A DNA stretch of 64,000 nt from Moraxella nonliquefaciens (GTDB lineage Bacteria > Pseudomonadota > Gammaproteobacteria > Pseudomonadales > Moraxellaceae), in NCBI RefSeq assembly GCF_001679005.1, contig NZ_LXTW01000032.1, forward strand, positions 372,001 to 436,000. The letters are read 5' to 3'. The notes below the pieces were generated by a model. The model was not told where the DNA came from. It did no database searches and saw only the letters and a program-made list of their open reading frames with translations. The position numbers were made by a program, and so were the translations under genes. Positions 1 to 7,922 of the stretch are shown here, in pieces. The stretch's first letter is position 1. Each line of letters begins with the position of its first letter.

Positions 1-471
1 AAATGACAAAATGCGATGTGAAAGTTCATAAAAACGTATGGCTATATGGTGATTATCACCAAAATCAAGGGATAATTCACACTCCAAATTATCCTCAATG
101 GCAATAAAGTCAATGGGGTAGTTAAAATGTAGTTCGCTGACAATGGTCAGTGTATCAAGCAATCTGGCGATGGCCTTTGGAGCGATGAGCGTCAAAGGCT
201 TGGTTCGTCTGTTCATGTTCAAACTTGCCAAAAGCCCACCCAATCCATAACAATGGTCGCCATGGGTGTGCGTGATGAGTATGGCTGATAAATCATTGGG
301 CAACAAATGACATCTCATAAGCTGATGCTGAGTACCCTCACCGCAGTCAATGAGTAGCCAAGCGTTACGTTTGGCGTAAACATTGGCACTGCATTCTACT
401 GCAAGGGCGGAGACATTGCGTTCACGTGTGGGGATGCCACTTGATGTACCCAAAAAAGTAAGTTTAAACAT
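1..471 (-). CDS. rnz: Ribonuclease Z, 5'-proximal part (cut by window edge)
   Basis: N-terminal 157 residues of a metallo-beta-lactamase-fold nuclease that processes tRNA 3' ends. I translated it from the minus strand: it begins MFKLTFLGTSSGIPT, the typical RNase Z opening, and carries ITHTHGDH at residues 66-73 (the zinc-binding HxHxDH motif) followed by YGLGGLLAS, as in RNase Z. Family members are about 310-330 residues, so roughly half is present and the rest lies before base 1. The ATG at 471 has no strong ribosome site; the first residues match the family start. It lies 100 bp downstream of moaE on the same strand with no clear terminator between, so read-through from the moa operon is possible. 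A related MBL-fold phosphodiesterase is the alternative call. Confidence 0.85.
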   Translation of the reverse strand, partial: MFKLTFLGTSSGIPTRERNVSALAVECSANVYAKRNAWLLIDCGEGTQHQLMRCHLLPNDLSAILITHTHGDHCYGLGGLLASLNMNRRTKPLTLIAPKAIARLLDTLTIVSELHFNYPIDFIAIEDNLECELSLDFGDNHHIAIRFYELSHRILSF

Positions 472-571
472 GGAACTAATTGATAAATATTGGTGTATTG
501 TATCACAAAACCTCATTCATCAAAATAAGTTAGAGCGATTTTATCATTTGGTGCATTTTATCAATGCCATG

Positions 572-1066
572 TTAGCCATTATTAGAGAGCCACAAACTGC
601 TGTCATCATCATAAAACTCTTGCTTCCAAACAGGAATATCAGCTTTGATGGCATTTAGTAGCCACTCACAGGCAGCAAAGGCAGGTGTGCGATGAGATGC
701 TGTTACCCCAATCCATACCGCCATATCACCAATGTCAAGCTTGCCAATGCGATGAATGGCAACAGCGTGCGTGATGTCAAATTTGCTCTTAGCCTGACTG
801 ACCAGTTTTGCTCCATGATTGATGGCAAGTTGTTCATAACCGTAGTAAATGAGATGGCTTACCGCTCGTTTATTATTGTGATTACGCACCCAACCCTCAA
901 AGGTTACCAACGCCCCTGCACTGTCGTTTAGCAGATAAGATTTTAACAGTCTATCATCAATGGGGCAATCAGACAACGCAAAACCATCTCTTTGGGCAAG
1001 TTCATAGGCTTGCCCCTTAGATAGGCTTGTCGTTAAAGCGTTGCCATGGATGGGGTCATTTTTCAT
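572..1066 (-). CDS. moaE: Molybdopterin synthase large subunit MoaE
   Basis: Large subunit of molybdopterin synthase, which with thiocarboxylated MoaD puts two sulfurs into cyclic pyranopterin monophosphate to make molybdopterin in the cytoplasm. The 164-residue protein shows HRIGKLDIGD (105-114), VTASHR (121-126) and the lysine-bearing segment KADIPVWKQE (141-150), all typical of MoaE and including catalytic lysines. I place the start at the ATG at 1066, preceded by a strong GGAGG ribosome site, and not at a longer in-frame start at 1276 that would run through moaD. One base separates it from the moaD stop, so the two are translationally coupled and made in step, as expected for partners. 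Confidence 0.95.
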   Translation of the reverse strand: MKNDPIHGNALTTSLSKGQAYELAQRDGFALSDCPIDDRLLKSYLLNDSAGALVTFEGWVRNHNNKRAVSHLIYYGYEQLAINHGAKLVSQAKSKFDITHAVAIHRIGKLDIGDMAVWIGVTASHRTPAFAACEWLLNAIKADIPVWKQEFYDDDSSLWLSNNG

Positions 1067-1067
1067 A

Positions 1068-1331
1068 TCAGCCTCCTGCCACAGGTGGAATAAAGGCAAC
1101 CATATCACCCGATGAGATGGCATCATTCCAATCGCCAAATTCGTGGTTGATGGCAATTGCAACTTTATCTTGGGGCAAATCAAAATCATATTTGGCAGAG
1201 AGTTTGGCATAGAGTGTCGCCAAATCACCACTGGTTGTCTGCACAGTTTCACTGTCTTTGCCCGCCTTTTGAGCAAGACTAGAAAAGTACAGGACGTTTA
1301 TGCTAAGTACTTGATTATTATAATTTTTCAT
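1068..1331 (-). CDS. moaD: Molybdopterin synthase small subunit MoaD
   Basis: Ubiquitin-fold sulfur carrier of 87 residues. It ends in the diagnostic Pro-Pro-Val-Ala-Gly-Gly tail, whose terminal glycine is adenylated and thiocarboxylated before sulfur is passed to MoaE-bound precursor. The length is normal (about 80-90). Its start overlaps the end of moaC by 14 bases and its stop is one base from the moaE start, so moaC-moaD-moaE are read from one message. The MoeB/MoaZ-type enzyme that activates MoaD is not in this window. Confidence 0.95.
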   Translation of the reverse strand: MKNYNNQVLSINVLYFSSLAQKAGKDSETVQTTSGDLATLYAKLSAKYDFDLPQDKVAIAINHEFGDWNDAISSGDMVAFIPPVAGG

Positions 1332-1794
1332 AATCAGATTTCCCCCCTGTTTTTTGGATAAGATGAATGTCTGTTATCTCAATATCATGGCTTATCGCCT
1401 TGGTCATGTCATAAATGGTCAAACACGCAAGCGATACAGCGGTTAATGCTTCCATCTCCACGCCTGTTTTATGGGTAACTTTGGCAGTCGCTTTTACCAC
1501 GATGGCACAGTCTTTATCAATATATTCAAAATCCATCTTGATGGTATCAAGGGGCAAAGCATGACACAAGGGTATCAGCTCATGTGTTTTTTTAGCTGCC
1601 ATAATCCCTGCAATGTGGGCGGTCTGTATGATACTGCCCTTTTTGGTCATGCCGTCTGTATCTTTGATGTGTTGGTAAATATCAGAGACAAAAACCACTT
1701 TGCCTTGTGCTATGGCGGTGCGTGTGGTTGTCATTTTATCGCCCACGTCTACCATGGTGATGTTACCGTCTTTGTCTAAATGGCTAAGATTCAT
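1318..1794 (-). CDS. moaC: Cyclic pyranopterin monophosphate synthase MoaC
   Basis: Second enzyme of molybdenum cofactor synthesis: converts the 3',8-cyclo-GTP made by MoaA to cyclic pyranopterin monophosphate. The 158-residue length is normal. Family landmarks are MVDVGDK near residues 14-20, KKTHELIPLCHALPL (68-82, with histidines 71 and 78), GVEMEALTAVS, and the YDMTKA segment holding the active-site aspartate and lysine. ATG start at 1794. It lies 64 bases after mobA and overlaps moaD, inside the moaB-mobA-moaC-moaD-moaE unit. Confidence 0.96.
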   Translation of the reverse strand: MNLSHLDKDGNITMVDVGDKMTTTRTAIAQGKVVFVSDIYQHIKDTDGMTKKGSIIQTAHIAGIMAAKKTHELIPLCHALPLDTIKMDFEYIDKDCAIVVKATAKVTHKTGVEMEALTAVSLACLTIYDMTKAISHDIEITDIHLIQKTGGKSDYEKL

Positions 1795-1858
1795 AATTAC
1801 TCGTTAAATGTTTGATGAATTTGATTTGGATGAATAATAACTTGACCCACACTATATA

Positions 1859-2590
1859 TCATTTATCTTCAAAAGATGATAACGCCAATTTAAATTCATC
1901 GGGTGTATTAAAATTGGCAAGATTTTTCCAATTGCTTGGCATGGGAATTTGACAGATGGATTTGTCCTTTAAAAACCTCATGACAGAACGCTCACCCTGA
2001 TTTAAATAAACTTTTAATTCATCATATAGTGATAATGAATAACAGCCCAACAAAGGATAGTCTTTATCGCCTGATACGTCTTTTAAATATGCCCCATGAT
2101 AATGATTCAAATCAGCTTTGTTTAATAAATTAGAAATACAACTGACATTAATCAGATTATCACAACCAATCACCATTAAAAATTTATTGGATATGTGCTG
2201 ATTGTCTTTGATTTGATTTTTCACAAAATGGGTATGACAATAATCAAAAGCAGATAATAAACACGATAATGCTCCTGCATTTTTTATATAATCATCAATG
2301 ACAATCACAGGTAAATTTTTTAACGTGGCATTTTTTAAATAAAAATCTGATGCTAATTGGTGATTGAATAATATGTCTTTTAAAGCACACTTATTCAAAA
2401 AACCCTTACCATTATCACCAATTAATATTGGCAAATTTAGCATACTGGCATGACTGATATGAAAATCAAGCAATGTCTGAGGCAGATTTTGAGATTTGGT
2501 TTGAGCATTTGGCAAGGGCAATAACGCCTTGGGTGACCCCATACGGCGAGAATTACCCCCTGCCAAAATAATGATGGCAATCATATTCAT
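1859..2590 (-). CDS. mobA: Molybdenum cofactor guanylyltransferase (MobA/MocA family)
   Basis: Nucleotidyltransferase that attaches GMP to Mo-molybdopterin, giving the bis-MGD cofactor used by NarG. Residues 9-18 read LAGGNSRRMG followed by SPKALLPL, the GTP-binding signature of the MobA/MocA family; VIGCDNLI mid-protein is the metal-binding aspartate region. At 243 residues it is somewhat longer than E. coli MobA (about 194), with extra loops rich in Asn and Lys and a more AT-biased codon use than its neighbours. Start ATG at 2590; a second ATG two codons on is equally possible because neither has a strong ribosome site. It begins 9 bases after moaB. MocA (cytidylyl) activity cannot be excluded, but the nar genes in this window need bis-MGD, which favours MobA. 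Confidence 0.85.
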   Translation of the reverse strand: MNMIAIIILAGGNSRRMGSPKALLPLPNAQTKSQNLPQTLLDFHISHASMLNLPILIGDNGKGFLNKCALKDILFNHQLASDFYLKNATLKNLPVIVIDDYIKNAGALSCLLSAFDYCHTHFVKNQIKDNQHISNKFLMVIGCDNLINVSCISNLLNKADLNHYHGAYLKDVSGDKDYPLLGCYSLSLYDELKVYLNQGERSVMRFLKDKSICQIPMPSNWKNLANFNTPDEFKLALSSFEDK

Positions 2591-2599
2591 GCAATTGAC

Positions 2600-3166
2600 T
2601 TAGTTGTGTATGGGGTTTTGACGCATCAGATGTGGCACAAAATTGCATGGGCGGATGCGATTGTCAAGTTGTTCTGACAAAATCCCCTCCCAACCTGTAC
2701 GACATGCCCCTGTTGAACCGGGCAGACAAAAAATCGCCGTGCTGTTCGCCATGCCTGCCACCGCCCGAGACTGCAAAGTGGACATACCGATATCATCCTT
2801 GGATAATAAGCGAAACATTTCACCAAAGCCTGCCACTTCCTTATCAAATAACACCGACACCGCCTCTGGCATGTTATCCCGATGATAAAAGCCCGTACCG
2901 CCTGTGCTGATGATGGCATGAACATTAGGGTCGGCAATCCACGCACTCATCACGGCACGGATTTGGTAGATGTCATCTGTGGTCAGTTTGCGGTCAATGA
3001 GCGTATGCCCTGCCTTAGTAATACTGTCTGACAGATATTGTCCTGAGGTGTCCTCATCTAAGGTGCGAGTGTCGGAGACGGTCAGTACAGCGATATTTAG
3101 GGGGATAAACGGTTTGTCTGCTTTTGGAGGCAGGACATGATTGGGGTTGTTGCAAAGTTCACACAT
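2600..3166 (-). CDS. moaB: Molybdenum cofactor protein MoaB
   Basis: MoaB/MogA-family protein, expected to adenylylate molybdopterin before molybdenum insertion by MoeA. Residues 24-45 (NIAVLTVSDTRTLDEDTSG) and STGGTGFYHRDNMPEA (87-102) are the molybdopterin-binding signatures; CLPGSTGAC lies at 147-155. At 188 residues it is slightly longer than E. coli MoaB because of an N-terminal extension with a Cys-x-x-Cys pair (C2, C5) and a C-terminal tail. First gene of a run of five closely spaced cofactor genes; a terminator-like hairpin separates it from moaA upstream, so it should have its own promoter within 3167-3264. Confidence 0.93.
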   Translation of the reverse strand: MCELCNNPNHVLPPKADKPFIPLNIAVLTVSDTRTLDEDTSGQYLSDSITKAGHTLIDRKLTTDDIYQIRAVMSAWIADPNVHAIISTGGTGFYHRDNMPEAVSVLFDKEVAGFGEMFRLLSKDDIGMSTLQSRAVAGMANSTAIFCLPGSTGACRTGWEGILSEQLDNRIRPCNFVPHLMRQNPIHN

Positions 3167-3264
3167 AAGATTACCCTTTTAAAATTAAATAAATTAAACT
3201 AAAATATTTTGCTGTATCGTTTGTTATATTGATTGGGGCATGCCTGCCTTTTAACATTTGCAAT

Positions 3265-3289
3265 AAAAAATCAGAGAGTCTGAATTTTT
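3265..3289 (-). terminator. Intrinsic terminator after moaA
   Basis: Read on the minus strand, 26 bases after the moaA stop, an 11-position stem (10 pairs, one U-U mismatch) closes a CTC loop and runs directly into six T residues. This would end the moaA message before moaB. Confidence 0.65.
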
Positions 3290-3314
3290 ATTCATGAAAA
3301 CACCCAAAAAGTAT

Positions 3315-4370
3315 TTAACCCCCCACCAATGATAAATTATTCATGATACCACTATGAGCATCTAAATGATGATGTTCAGGTTTGATTGGCATCAGATTTT
3401 TTAGTGCCATCATGAGTCCTTTTTTATCTTGTGTGGATAAATAAGGGCGAATGTCATAATTTTGAGAGTCAAATAAACACAAATGCACTTTACCCAAACT
3501 GCTTACCCTAAGGCGATTACAACCATCACAGAAGTTTTTGGCATAGGGCTCAATAATACCAATACTGCCCAAATAATCAGGGTGCGTATATTCTATGGCA
3601 GGCCCATCATCTTGGGCTTTTGTTTTAGTTTGCCAGCCATGTGTGTTAAGGTAGTCTTTGATAAAATGGGCGGTTTGATTTTGGGCAAAAAACAAATCGG
3701 AATTATCGCTTGTTTGCATAAATTCAATAAAGCGATATGTAACAGGACGCTCTTTAATATAATCAAGGGCAGATAATAGATTATCATAAGCGGTATCGTG
3801 CATTAAAATGCCGTTCATTTTTAATTTTATATCGGTTGTCTCTAATAATGTATCCACATCATTTAATAATGTAGGTAACATGTCAAAGCCTGTGATTTTC
3901 TTAAATGTATCTTTATCAAAACTGTCAATGCTAAGATTTAATTGATTTAACCCTGAATTTTGCCAAGATGCTAAGTGTTTGGATAGTTTATATCCATTTG
4001 ATGAGATGGCAACTTTGGCAATACCATGCTGTTTGGCAAGAGCGATGATGTCAGATAAATCACGGCGAATGGATGGCTCTCCGCCTGTTAGGCGTACTTT
4101 TTTTGTACCAAAACCGACAAAGCCACCAAAAAGTGTATCAATCTCAGCCAAACTCAGCTCATCATCAGGACGCTTACCCTGATAACCGTTAGGCAGGCAG
4201 TAATCACAGCGAAAGTTGCAAAAGTCGGTAACGGACAAACGCAGGTAGGTCAGCTGTCTGTTAAATCCGTCCACAAGGGGAGTAATGGGGGTGTGTTTGG
4301 TGTGTAAGCCTTGTCCACCCATATCAGCAAAGGGGGCTTTGGCACGGTAGCTTAGAACGGAGGTTTTCAT
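3315..4370 (-). CDS. moaA: GTP 3',8-cyclase MoaA (radical SAM)
   Basis: First enzyme of molybdenum cofactor synthesis; uses S-adenosylmethionine and two iron-sulfur clusters to turn GTP into 3',8-cyclo-GTP. Residues 42-60 hold the radical SAM cluster cysteines C51, C55 and C58 (CNFRCDYC), followed by the SAM-binding TGGEP motif. The second cluster is held by C281, C284 and C298 (Cys-x2-Cys-x13-Cys) and the chain ends in the Gly-Gly expected for MoaA. The 351 residues include about 30 extra at the N terminus relative to E. coli (329). ATG start at 4370. A well-formed promoter lies at 4410-4438 and an operator-like sequence shared with narK at 4461-4474, pointing to control by nitrate or oxygen. 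Confidence 0.96.
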   Translation of the reverse strand: MKTSVLSYRAKAPFADMGGQGLHTKHTPITPLVDGFNRQLTYLRLSVTDFCNFRCDYCLPNGYQGKRPDDELSLAEIDTLFGGFVGFGTKKVRLTGGEPSIRRDLSDIIALAKQHGIAKVAISSNGYKLSKHLASWQNSGLNQLNLSIDSFDKDTFKKITGFDMLPTLLNDVDTLLETTDIKLKMNGILMHDTAYDNLLSALDYIKERPVTYRFIEFMQTSDNSDLFFAQNQTAHFIKDYLNTHGWQTKTKAQDDGPAIEYTHPDYLGSIGIIEPYAKNFCDGCNRLRVSSLGKVHLCLFDSQNYDIRPYLSTQDKKGLMMALKNLMPIKPEHHHLDAHSGIMNNLSLVGG

Positions 4371-4409
4371 GGCTTCGTAAGGCGTTGCATGAGTGATGGG
4401 GATGGTTTT

Positions 4410-4438
4410 AGTGTAGCAAAATCATCTGTTTGTCTCAA
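4410..4438 (-). promoter_or_regulatory. Sigma-70 promoter of moaA
   Basis: On the minus strand TTGAGA (4438-4433) is followed after 17 bases by TACACT (4415-4410), preceded by TGC, which gives an extended -10. Predicted transcription start is near 4403, about 33 bases before the moaA ATG. Confidence 0.65.
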
Positions 4439-4460
4439 TTGCCCAAAAGAAAAAAGCATA

Positions 4461-4474
4461 CTACTTTGGGGGTA
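4461..4474 (-). promoter_or_regulatory. Candidate operator shared by moaA and narK (copy 1)
   Basis: The 14-mer CTACTTTGGGGGTA (plus-strand reading) occurs here, 91 bases upstream of the moaA start and centred about 65 bases before its predicted transcription start. An identical 14-mer lies 97 bases upstream of narK. Read on the minus strand it begins TACCCCC, resembling the TACYYMT heptamer bound by NarL-type regulators but with one mismatch at the last base. Identity of the binding protein is inferred, not shown. Confidence 0.55.
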
Positions 4475-4589
4475 ACACTAAAAACAAAAGGTGATTGATG
4501 GTTTGTTAATTGCCCCTTATTTTATCTTATTTTAAGTCGCTTTGCAAAAGGGCAAAATCAATCACCCTTTTTTAAAAGAATTTAAAAAA

Positions 4590-4615
4590 TCAGGTTTTAT
4601 TATCAGGTTTTATTA
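4590..4615. repeat. Exact 13-bp tandem duplication over the moeA stop codon
   Basis: TCAGGTTTTATTA occurs twice back to back (4590-4602 and 4603-4615); the last three bases are the reverse complement of the moeA TAA stop. Confidence 0.9.
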
Positions 4616-5899
4616 ATAAAGACCCCACCCAAATGGTTCTATCGCTATCTCATCACCTAACGCATAACCCTCGCTGTCTTTGTCCGCTACGATAAAGCAG
4701 TTGGCAAGGGATAACTGCTTGATACGATGTGAATCTTGTACGCCCACTGCTTGTACCACACATTTGCCAAATTCATCTTGCTGATACACACCACGCATGA
4801 ATTCTTTGCGACCTGCTCTTTTTTTGATATCATGGCTAAGGGTCGCCTTTAAGGTCAATCGCTTGGGCAAATCATCATCACGCACCCCTGACAGTCGCCA
4901 TAAAGCAGGTATGATAAATTGCAAACACCCCACCACGCAGGACAGTGGGTTGCCTGGTAAACCAAAGTAGAGTACCGTTTTAGAATTATCGGCTTTATCA
5001 TACAATTCACCAAAGACAAAAGGCTTGCCAGGTTTCATGGCAACCTTGTAATGGGTAATTTTACCGAGCTTATCAATGGCGTGAGTTAAAAAATCATAAT
5101 CACCTACCGACACGCCTGCACTTGATACAACCACATCGCATTCATGTACCGCTTGCTCTATGACCTGACAAGTCTGAGTTAAGTCATCGGGGATGATGCC
5201 ATAGTCTTTGATGGTGATGGGCAAATCTTTTAGCAGTGTTTTTAGGGTAGGTGTGTTTGAGTTGTAGATATTGGCAAGACCTGGCAGACCCTCGCCCACA
5301 TTCACAAGCTCATCCCCTGTTGCCAAAATCCCCACAATCAGTGGACGATTTACCACAACATTTGCCACACCAAGATTGGCAAGCAAGCTAATATCAGTAG
5401 GATTTAGACGTTTACCCACGGTCAGCACACATTCACCCACAGCCACTTCTTCGCCTTGGCATCTGATATTGTTACCCAAATGGGATTGTTTGGTAAGGGT
5501 GATGGTATAAGAGCTTGATTTATCAATGACATGTTTGACATCATCCCAATCGGTGTTCTCTTGCATGACCACATTATCACACCCATCTGGTACGACCGCC
5601 CCTGTAAAGATTCGCACCGCTTGCCCCACGCCCACCACGCCATGATAAGGCTTGCCTGCACACGACTCACCGACAACCACAAAACTGCTGTCACCATCCA
5701 AATCCGAGTCTGTCCCTAGGGCAAAACCATCCATGGCAGATAAGTTTTGGCGAGGAATGTCAAAATCTGCCTTAATCTCCTCTGCCAGTACATGACCGAT
5801 GGCGGATAATAAGGGCAGATTTGTGGTGTACTGATGAGCTTTTGCGTGCGTGGCTGCCGTGGTATTGATGGCGTATTGTAAGTCTTCTACGGTAATCAT
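4613..5899 (-). CDS. moeA: Molybdopterin molybdenumtransferase MoeA
   Basis: Inserts molybdate into adenylylated molybdopterin to give active Mo-cofactor. The 428-residue length is normal (about 410). Landmarks: the N-terminal AMDGFALG segment, ATGDELV in the central MoCF-binding domain, SAGVSVGDYDF, and YFGLPGNPLSC, the conserved molybdopterin/molybdate-site motif, followed by the C-terminal beta domain. Start ATG at 5899 with the ribosome site AAGGACAG. It begins 8 bases after the end of the ppiC-like gene, so the two are one transcription unit. The 242 bases between moeA and moaA hold a weak hairpin (4546-4571), the moaA promoter and the shared operator. Confidence 0.95.
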   Translation of the reverse strand: MITVEDLQYAINTTAATHAKAHQYTTNLPLLSAIGHVLAEEIKADFDIPRQNLSAMDGFALGTDSDLDGDSSFVVVGESCAGKPYHGVVGVGQAVRIFTGAVVPDGCDNVVMQENTDWDDVKHVIDKSSSYTITLTKQSHLGNNIRCQGEEVAVGECVLTVGKRLNPTDISLLANLGVANVVVNRPLIVGILATGDELVNVGEGLPGLANIYNSNTPTLKTLLKDLPITIKDYGIIPDDLTQTCQVIEQAVHECDVVVSSAGVSVGDYDFLTHAIDKLGKITHYKVAMKPGKPFVFGELYDKADNSKTVLYFGLPGNPLSCVVGCLQFIIPALWRLSGVRDDDLPKRLTLKATLSHDIKKRAGRKEFMRGVYQQDEFGKCVVQAVGVQDSHRIKQLSLANCFIVADKDSEGYALGDEIAIEPFGWGLY

Positions 5900-5907
5900 A
5901 ACTGTCC

Positions 5908-7020
5908 TTAACCTCGATAAATATTCTCTTGATTGACACTAATGTCAATGCCCACAATGTCAGCTTGTTGTTTTAGCGTATATAGATAATCAATCAAAGC
6001 ATGATGAAACGCCTGCTGAGAGAGTTTATTTCTAATCATGGGCAAAGCCTCATCAAAATCCAAAGCCTTGCCGTCCATACGTGCCATAACATCCACAATA
6101 TGCACCCCATAACGGCTCTCAATGGGGTTTGGGGCAAGCCCTTTGGGCAGGGCAAAAACCGCCTTTTCAAATTCAGGTACAGTTGCCCCCTTTTGTAAAA
6201 TGCCAAGCTCACCCCCATCTGTTTTAGAGGGACAAGCTGAGTATTGCATGGCTAACGTTATAAATTCGCCTGCTGGATTGGGGCTTTTTTTAATGACATC
6301 AATCAGCTCATAGGCCTGTTTTTTTAGCTCAATTCGCTCCTCACCCTCCTCAGGCGGACAGGCTAAGAGAATGTGGCGAACTTTCATGACAGGCGGTGTG
6401 GTAAATTCACCCTGATTGGCGGTATAATACTGCTCACAAATGCCATTGGTTGGTGTGTTGGGATGGACATTTTTGGCGATGAGTTTTGAGATGGCACTTT
6501 CATCATCAACATGCCACTCATCTTTTAGTTCATCATCTGCCATGACCGCTTGGCGTAACAGTTCACGAATAACCAACGCTTGGGCAGATAAAAACAACGC
6601 CTCATCTTGGCTGTTGGCAGGGTGGTACTGCACTTCTTCGCCGATGGCTTGCTCGCTGATAAGTACGCCATTGACCGTGATGGTCGGTACGCTTTGGCGT
6701 GATGATGTGATGAGATTACTGTGATTGCTATTCTCCTCACTAATGGCCTGCTGTATGAGTTTGGCATCAGATGATAGGCGTTGCAGGTCGTCCGATGTGG
6801 GCATGACACGTATGCCATCATCATAAAGCTCATGGGCGTGTTCATGACCATGGTGATGCTCATGAGAGCTGCCACATCCACACGAAGCATCCAAATGCTT
6901 GGCATGGCTTTGATTTGGCTCACTGATTTGCAATGGCTCAACGTTGGTTTGGGCAGGGCTTGAAGCTAAATCGGATGCAAAATGATTTGGGGCTTTGGGG
7001 TTGTAGGCTTGCACGCTCAT
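5908..7020 (-). CDS. PpiC/parvulin-type peptidylprolyl isomerase with His-rich N-terminal region
   Basis: Residues about 205-310 form a rotamase domain: VRHILLACPPEEGEE, the GGELGILQKGATVPEFEKAVF core and the RYGVHIVDV strand are parvulin hallmarks. There is no signal peptide or membrane segment, so it should be cytoplasmic, unlike SurA or PpiD. Residues 47-63 hold C47, C49 and seven histidines (53, 55, 56, 57, 59, 61, 63), a probable metal-binding patch. Similar isomerases sit in the nar-moa regions of Pseudomonas (NifM-like), which suggests a role in maturing nitrate reductase; that role is inference. ATG at 7020 with an AAGGTG ribosome site; 8 bases before moeA. The domain between the His patch and the rotamase domain is probably a SurA_N-like helical chaperone region. 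Confidence 0.85.
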   Translation of the reverse strand: MSVQAYNPKAPNHFASDLASSPAQTNVEPLQISEPNQSHAKHLDASCGCGSSHEHHHGHEHAHELYDDGIRVMPTSDDLQRLSSDAKLIQQAISEENSNHSNLITSSRQSVPTITVNGVLISEQAIGEEVQYHPANSQDEALFLSAQALVIRELLRQAVMADDELKDEWHVDDESAISKLIAKNVHPNTPTNGICEQYYTANQGEFTTPPVMKVRHILLACPPEEGEERIELKKQAYELIDVIKKSPNPAGEFITLAMQYSACPSKTDGGELGILQKGATVPEFEKAVFALPKGLAPNPIESRYGVHIVDVMARMDGKALDFDEALPMIRNKLSQQAFHHALIDYLYTLKQQADIVGIDISVNQENIYRG

Positions 7021-7081
7021 AAGACACCTTTTGAGTAATTTTGTTTCAGTGTATTATTCATGATAATTCTCCCTGATAAAA

Positions 7082-7102
7082 TACCCCTTTTGGTTAGGTG
7101 TA
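7082..7102. promoter_or_regulatory. Imperfect palindrome upstream of the ppiC-moeA unit
   Basis: TACCCCT and AGGTGTA face each other with 7 bases between (one mismatch), 62-82 bases upstream of the ppiC-like start. TACCCCT fits the NarL heptamer consensus TACYYMT exactly, but the half-site spacing is not the classical 7-2-7 arrangement. Possible member of the same regulon as moaA and narK. Confidence 0.3.
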
Positions 7103-7226
7103 TAACACACCACAAAAATTGTACTTGCCAATATTTTAACACCGCTTATCAATCACATTTTAAATTCAGTCATTTTTTATAAAAGTTTGATTGCCCAAAC
7201 TTGTAAAATCATCACAATACAAAAAA

Positions 7227-7721
7227 TTAAAATATTGCCGTACTGTCATCAATCTTATGATAGTTGCGATTAAAGTAAGTCAACGCCCGTTTACTGTCAC
7301 CTTGACAAATGGCAATAATTTCACAGATAAATACCCCATGAGTCCCTACCGTTCTAATCTCACTAATCTTACAATCAAAACCAATTAAGGCATTGGTTAA
7401 CATTGGCGAACCTGTTGCCAGCATATCCCAGCTACCTTGCATGAAACGTTCATCAGAATTTAGCCGTGAAGCGAATGTATTGGACAGATGCGACTGCTCG
7501 GCCATCAAAGTATTGACCATCAGCACACCATTTTTAACAAAATTATCATAAAAGCCAATATTTGTATTCATACACACAAGCAAAGTTGGAGGTGCGTCGG
7601 TAACACTACATACCGCTGATGCTGTAAAACCGTGTCGCCCTGCCACACCATCCGTTGTTACTACATGAACGGCGGTGGTAAGTTTTGCCATTGCGTCTTT
7701 AAAATCTGTTACTAATACCAT
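7227..7721 (-). CDS. Flavin reductase-like protein linked to MesD/MesX
   Basis: 164-residue member of the flavin reductase-like (FMN-binding split barrel, HpaC/RutF-type) family, which reduces free FMN or FAD with NAD(P)H for a partner oxygenase. Typical features are MAKLTTAVHVVTT, GFTASAVCSVTDAPPTLLVC, the N-x-x-S-x-T/F region, and G-HGVFICEI near the C terminus. ATG at 7721. It follows mesD on the same strand, separated by 201 bases that include a long hairpin (7833-7872), so it may be partly uncoupled from mesD. The neighbourhood suggests that reduced flavin supports the oxygen-dependent methionine synthase system; this is inferred from gene order. Confidence 0.85.
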   Translation of the reverse strand: MVLVTDFKDAMAKLTTAVHVVTTDGVAGRHGFTASAVCSVTDAPPTLLVCMNTNIGFYDNFVKNGVLMVNTLMAEQSHLSNTFASRLNSDERFMQGSWDMLATGSPMLTNALIGFDCKISEIRTVGTHGVFICEIIAICQGDSKRALTYFNRNYHKIDDSTAIF

Positions 7722-7832
7722 GTCATTTTCTTAAAATTTTTTAAATACAATTAAAAAGTATGGCATAAAAATATCTGCCACAAAAAATCATTGATTCTAA
7801 ACCCATCACACCATAGCATCAAATCACATAAA

Positions 7833-7872
7833 AGTTTTCTTTTACCCTTGATAATCATGGTAAAAGAAAACT
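7833..7872. terminator. Long perfect hairpin between mesD and the flavin reductase
   Basis: Two 14-base arms (7833-7846, 7859-7872) are perfectly complementary around a 12-base loop, with a further GCATCA/TGATGC pair outside (7816-7821, 7872-7877). On the minus strand only four T residues follow the stem, so it may be a partial terminator or an mRNA-stability element. Confidence 0.55.
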
Positions 7873-7922
7873 GATGCTTTGATTGGTTTATTGGTTTTTA
7901 AATCCAACACTGGCGTTATCAA

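Noticed and set aside
572..1276. 234-codon reading of moaE starting at 1276
   Set aside because: The first 70 codons lie across moaD in another frame; the ATG at 1066 has a perfect ribosome site and the family start.
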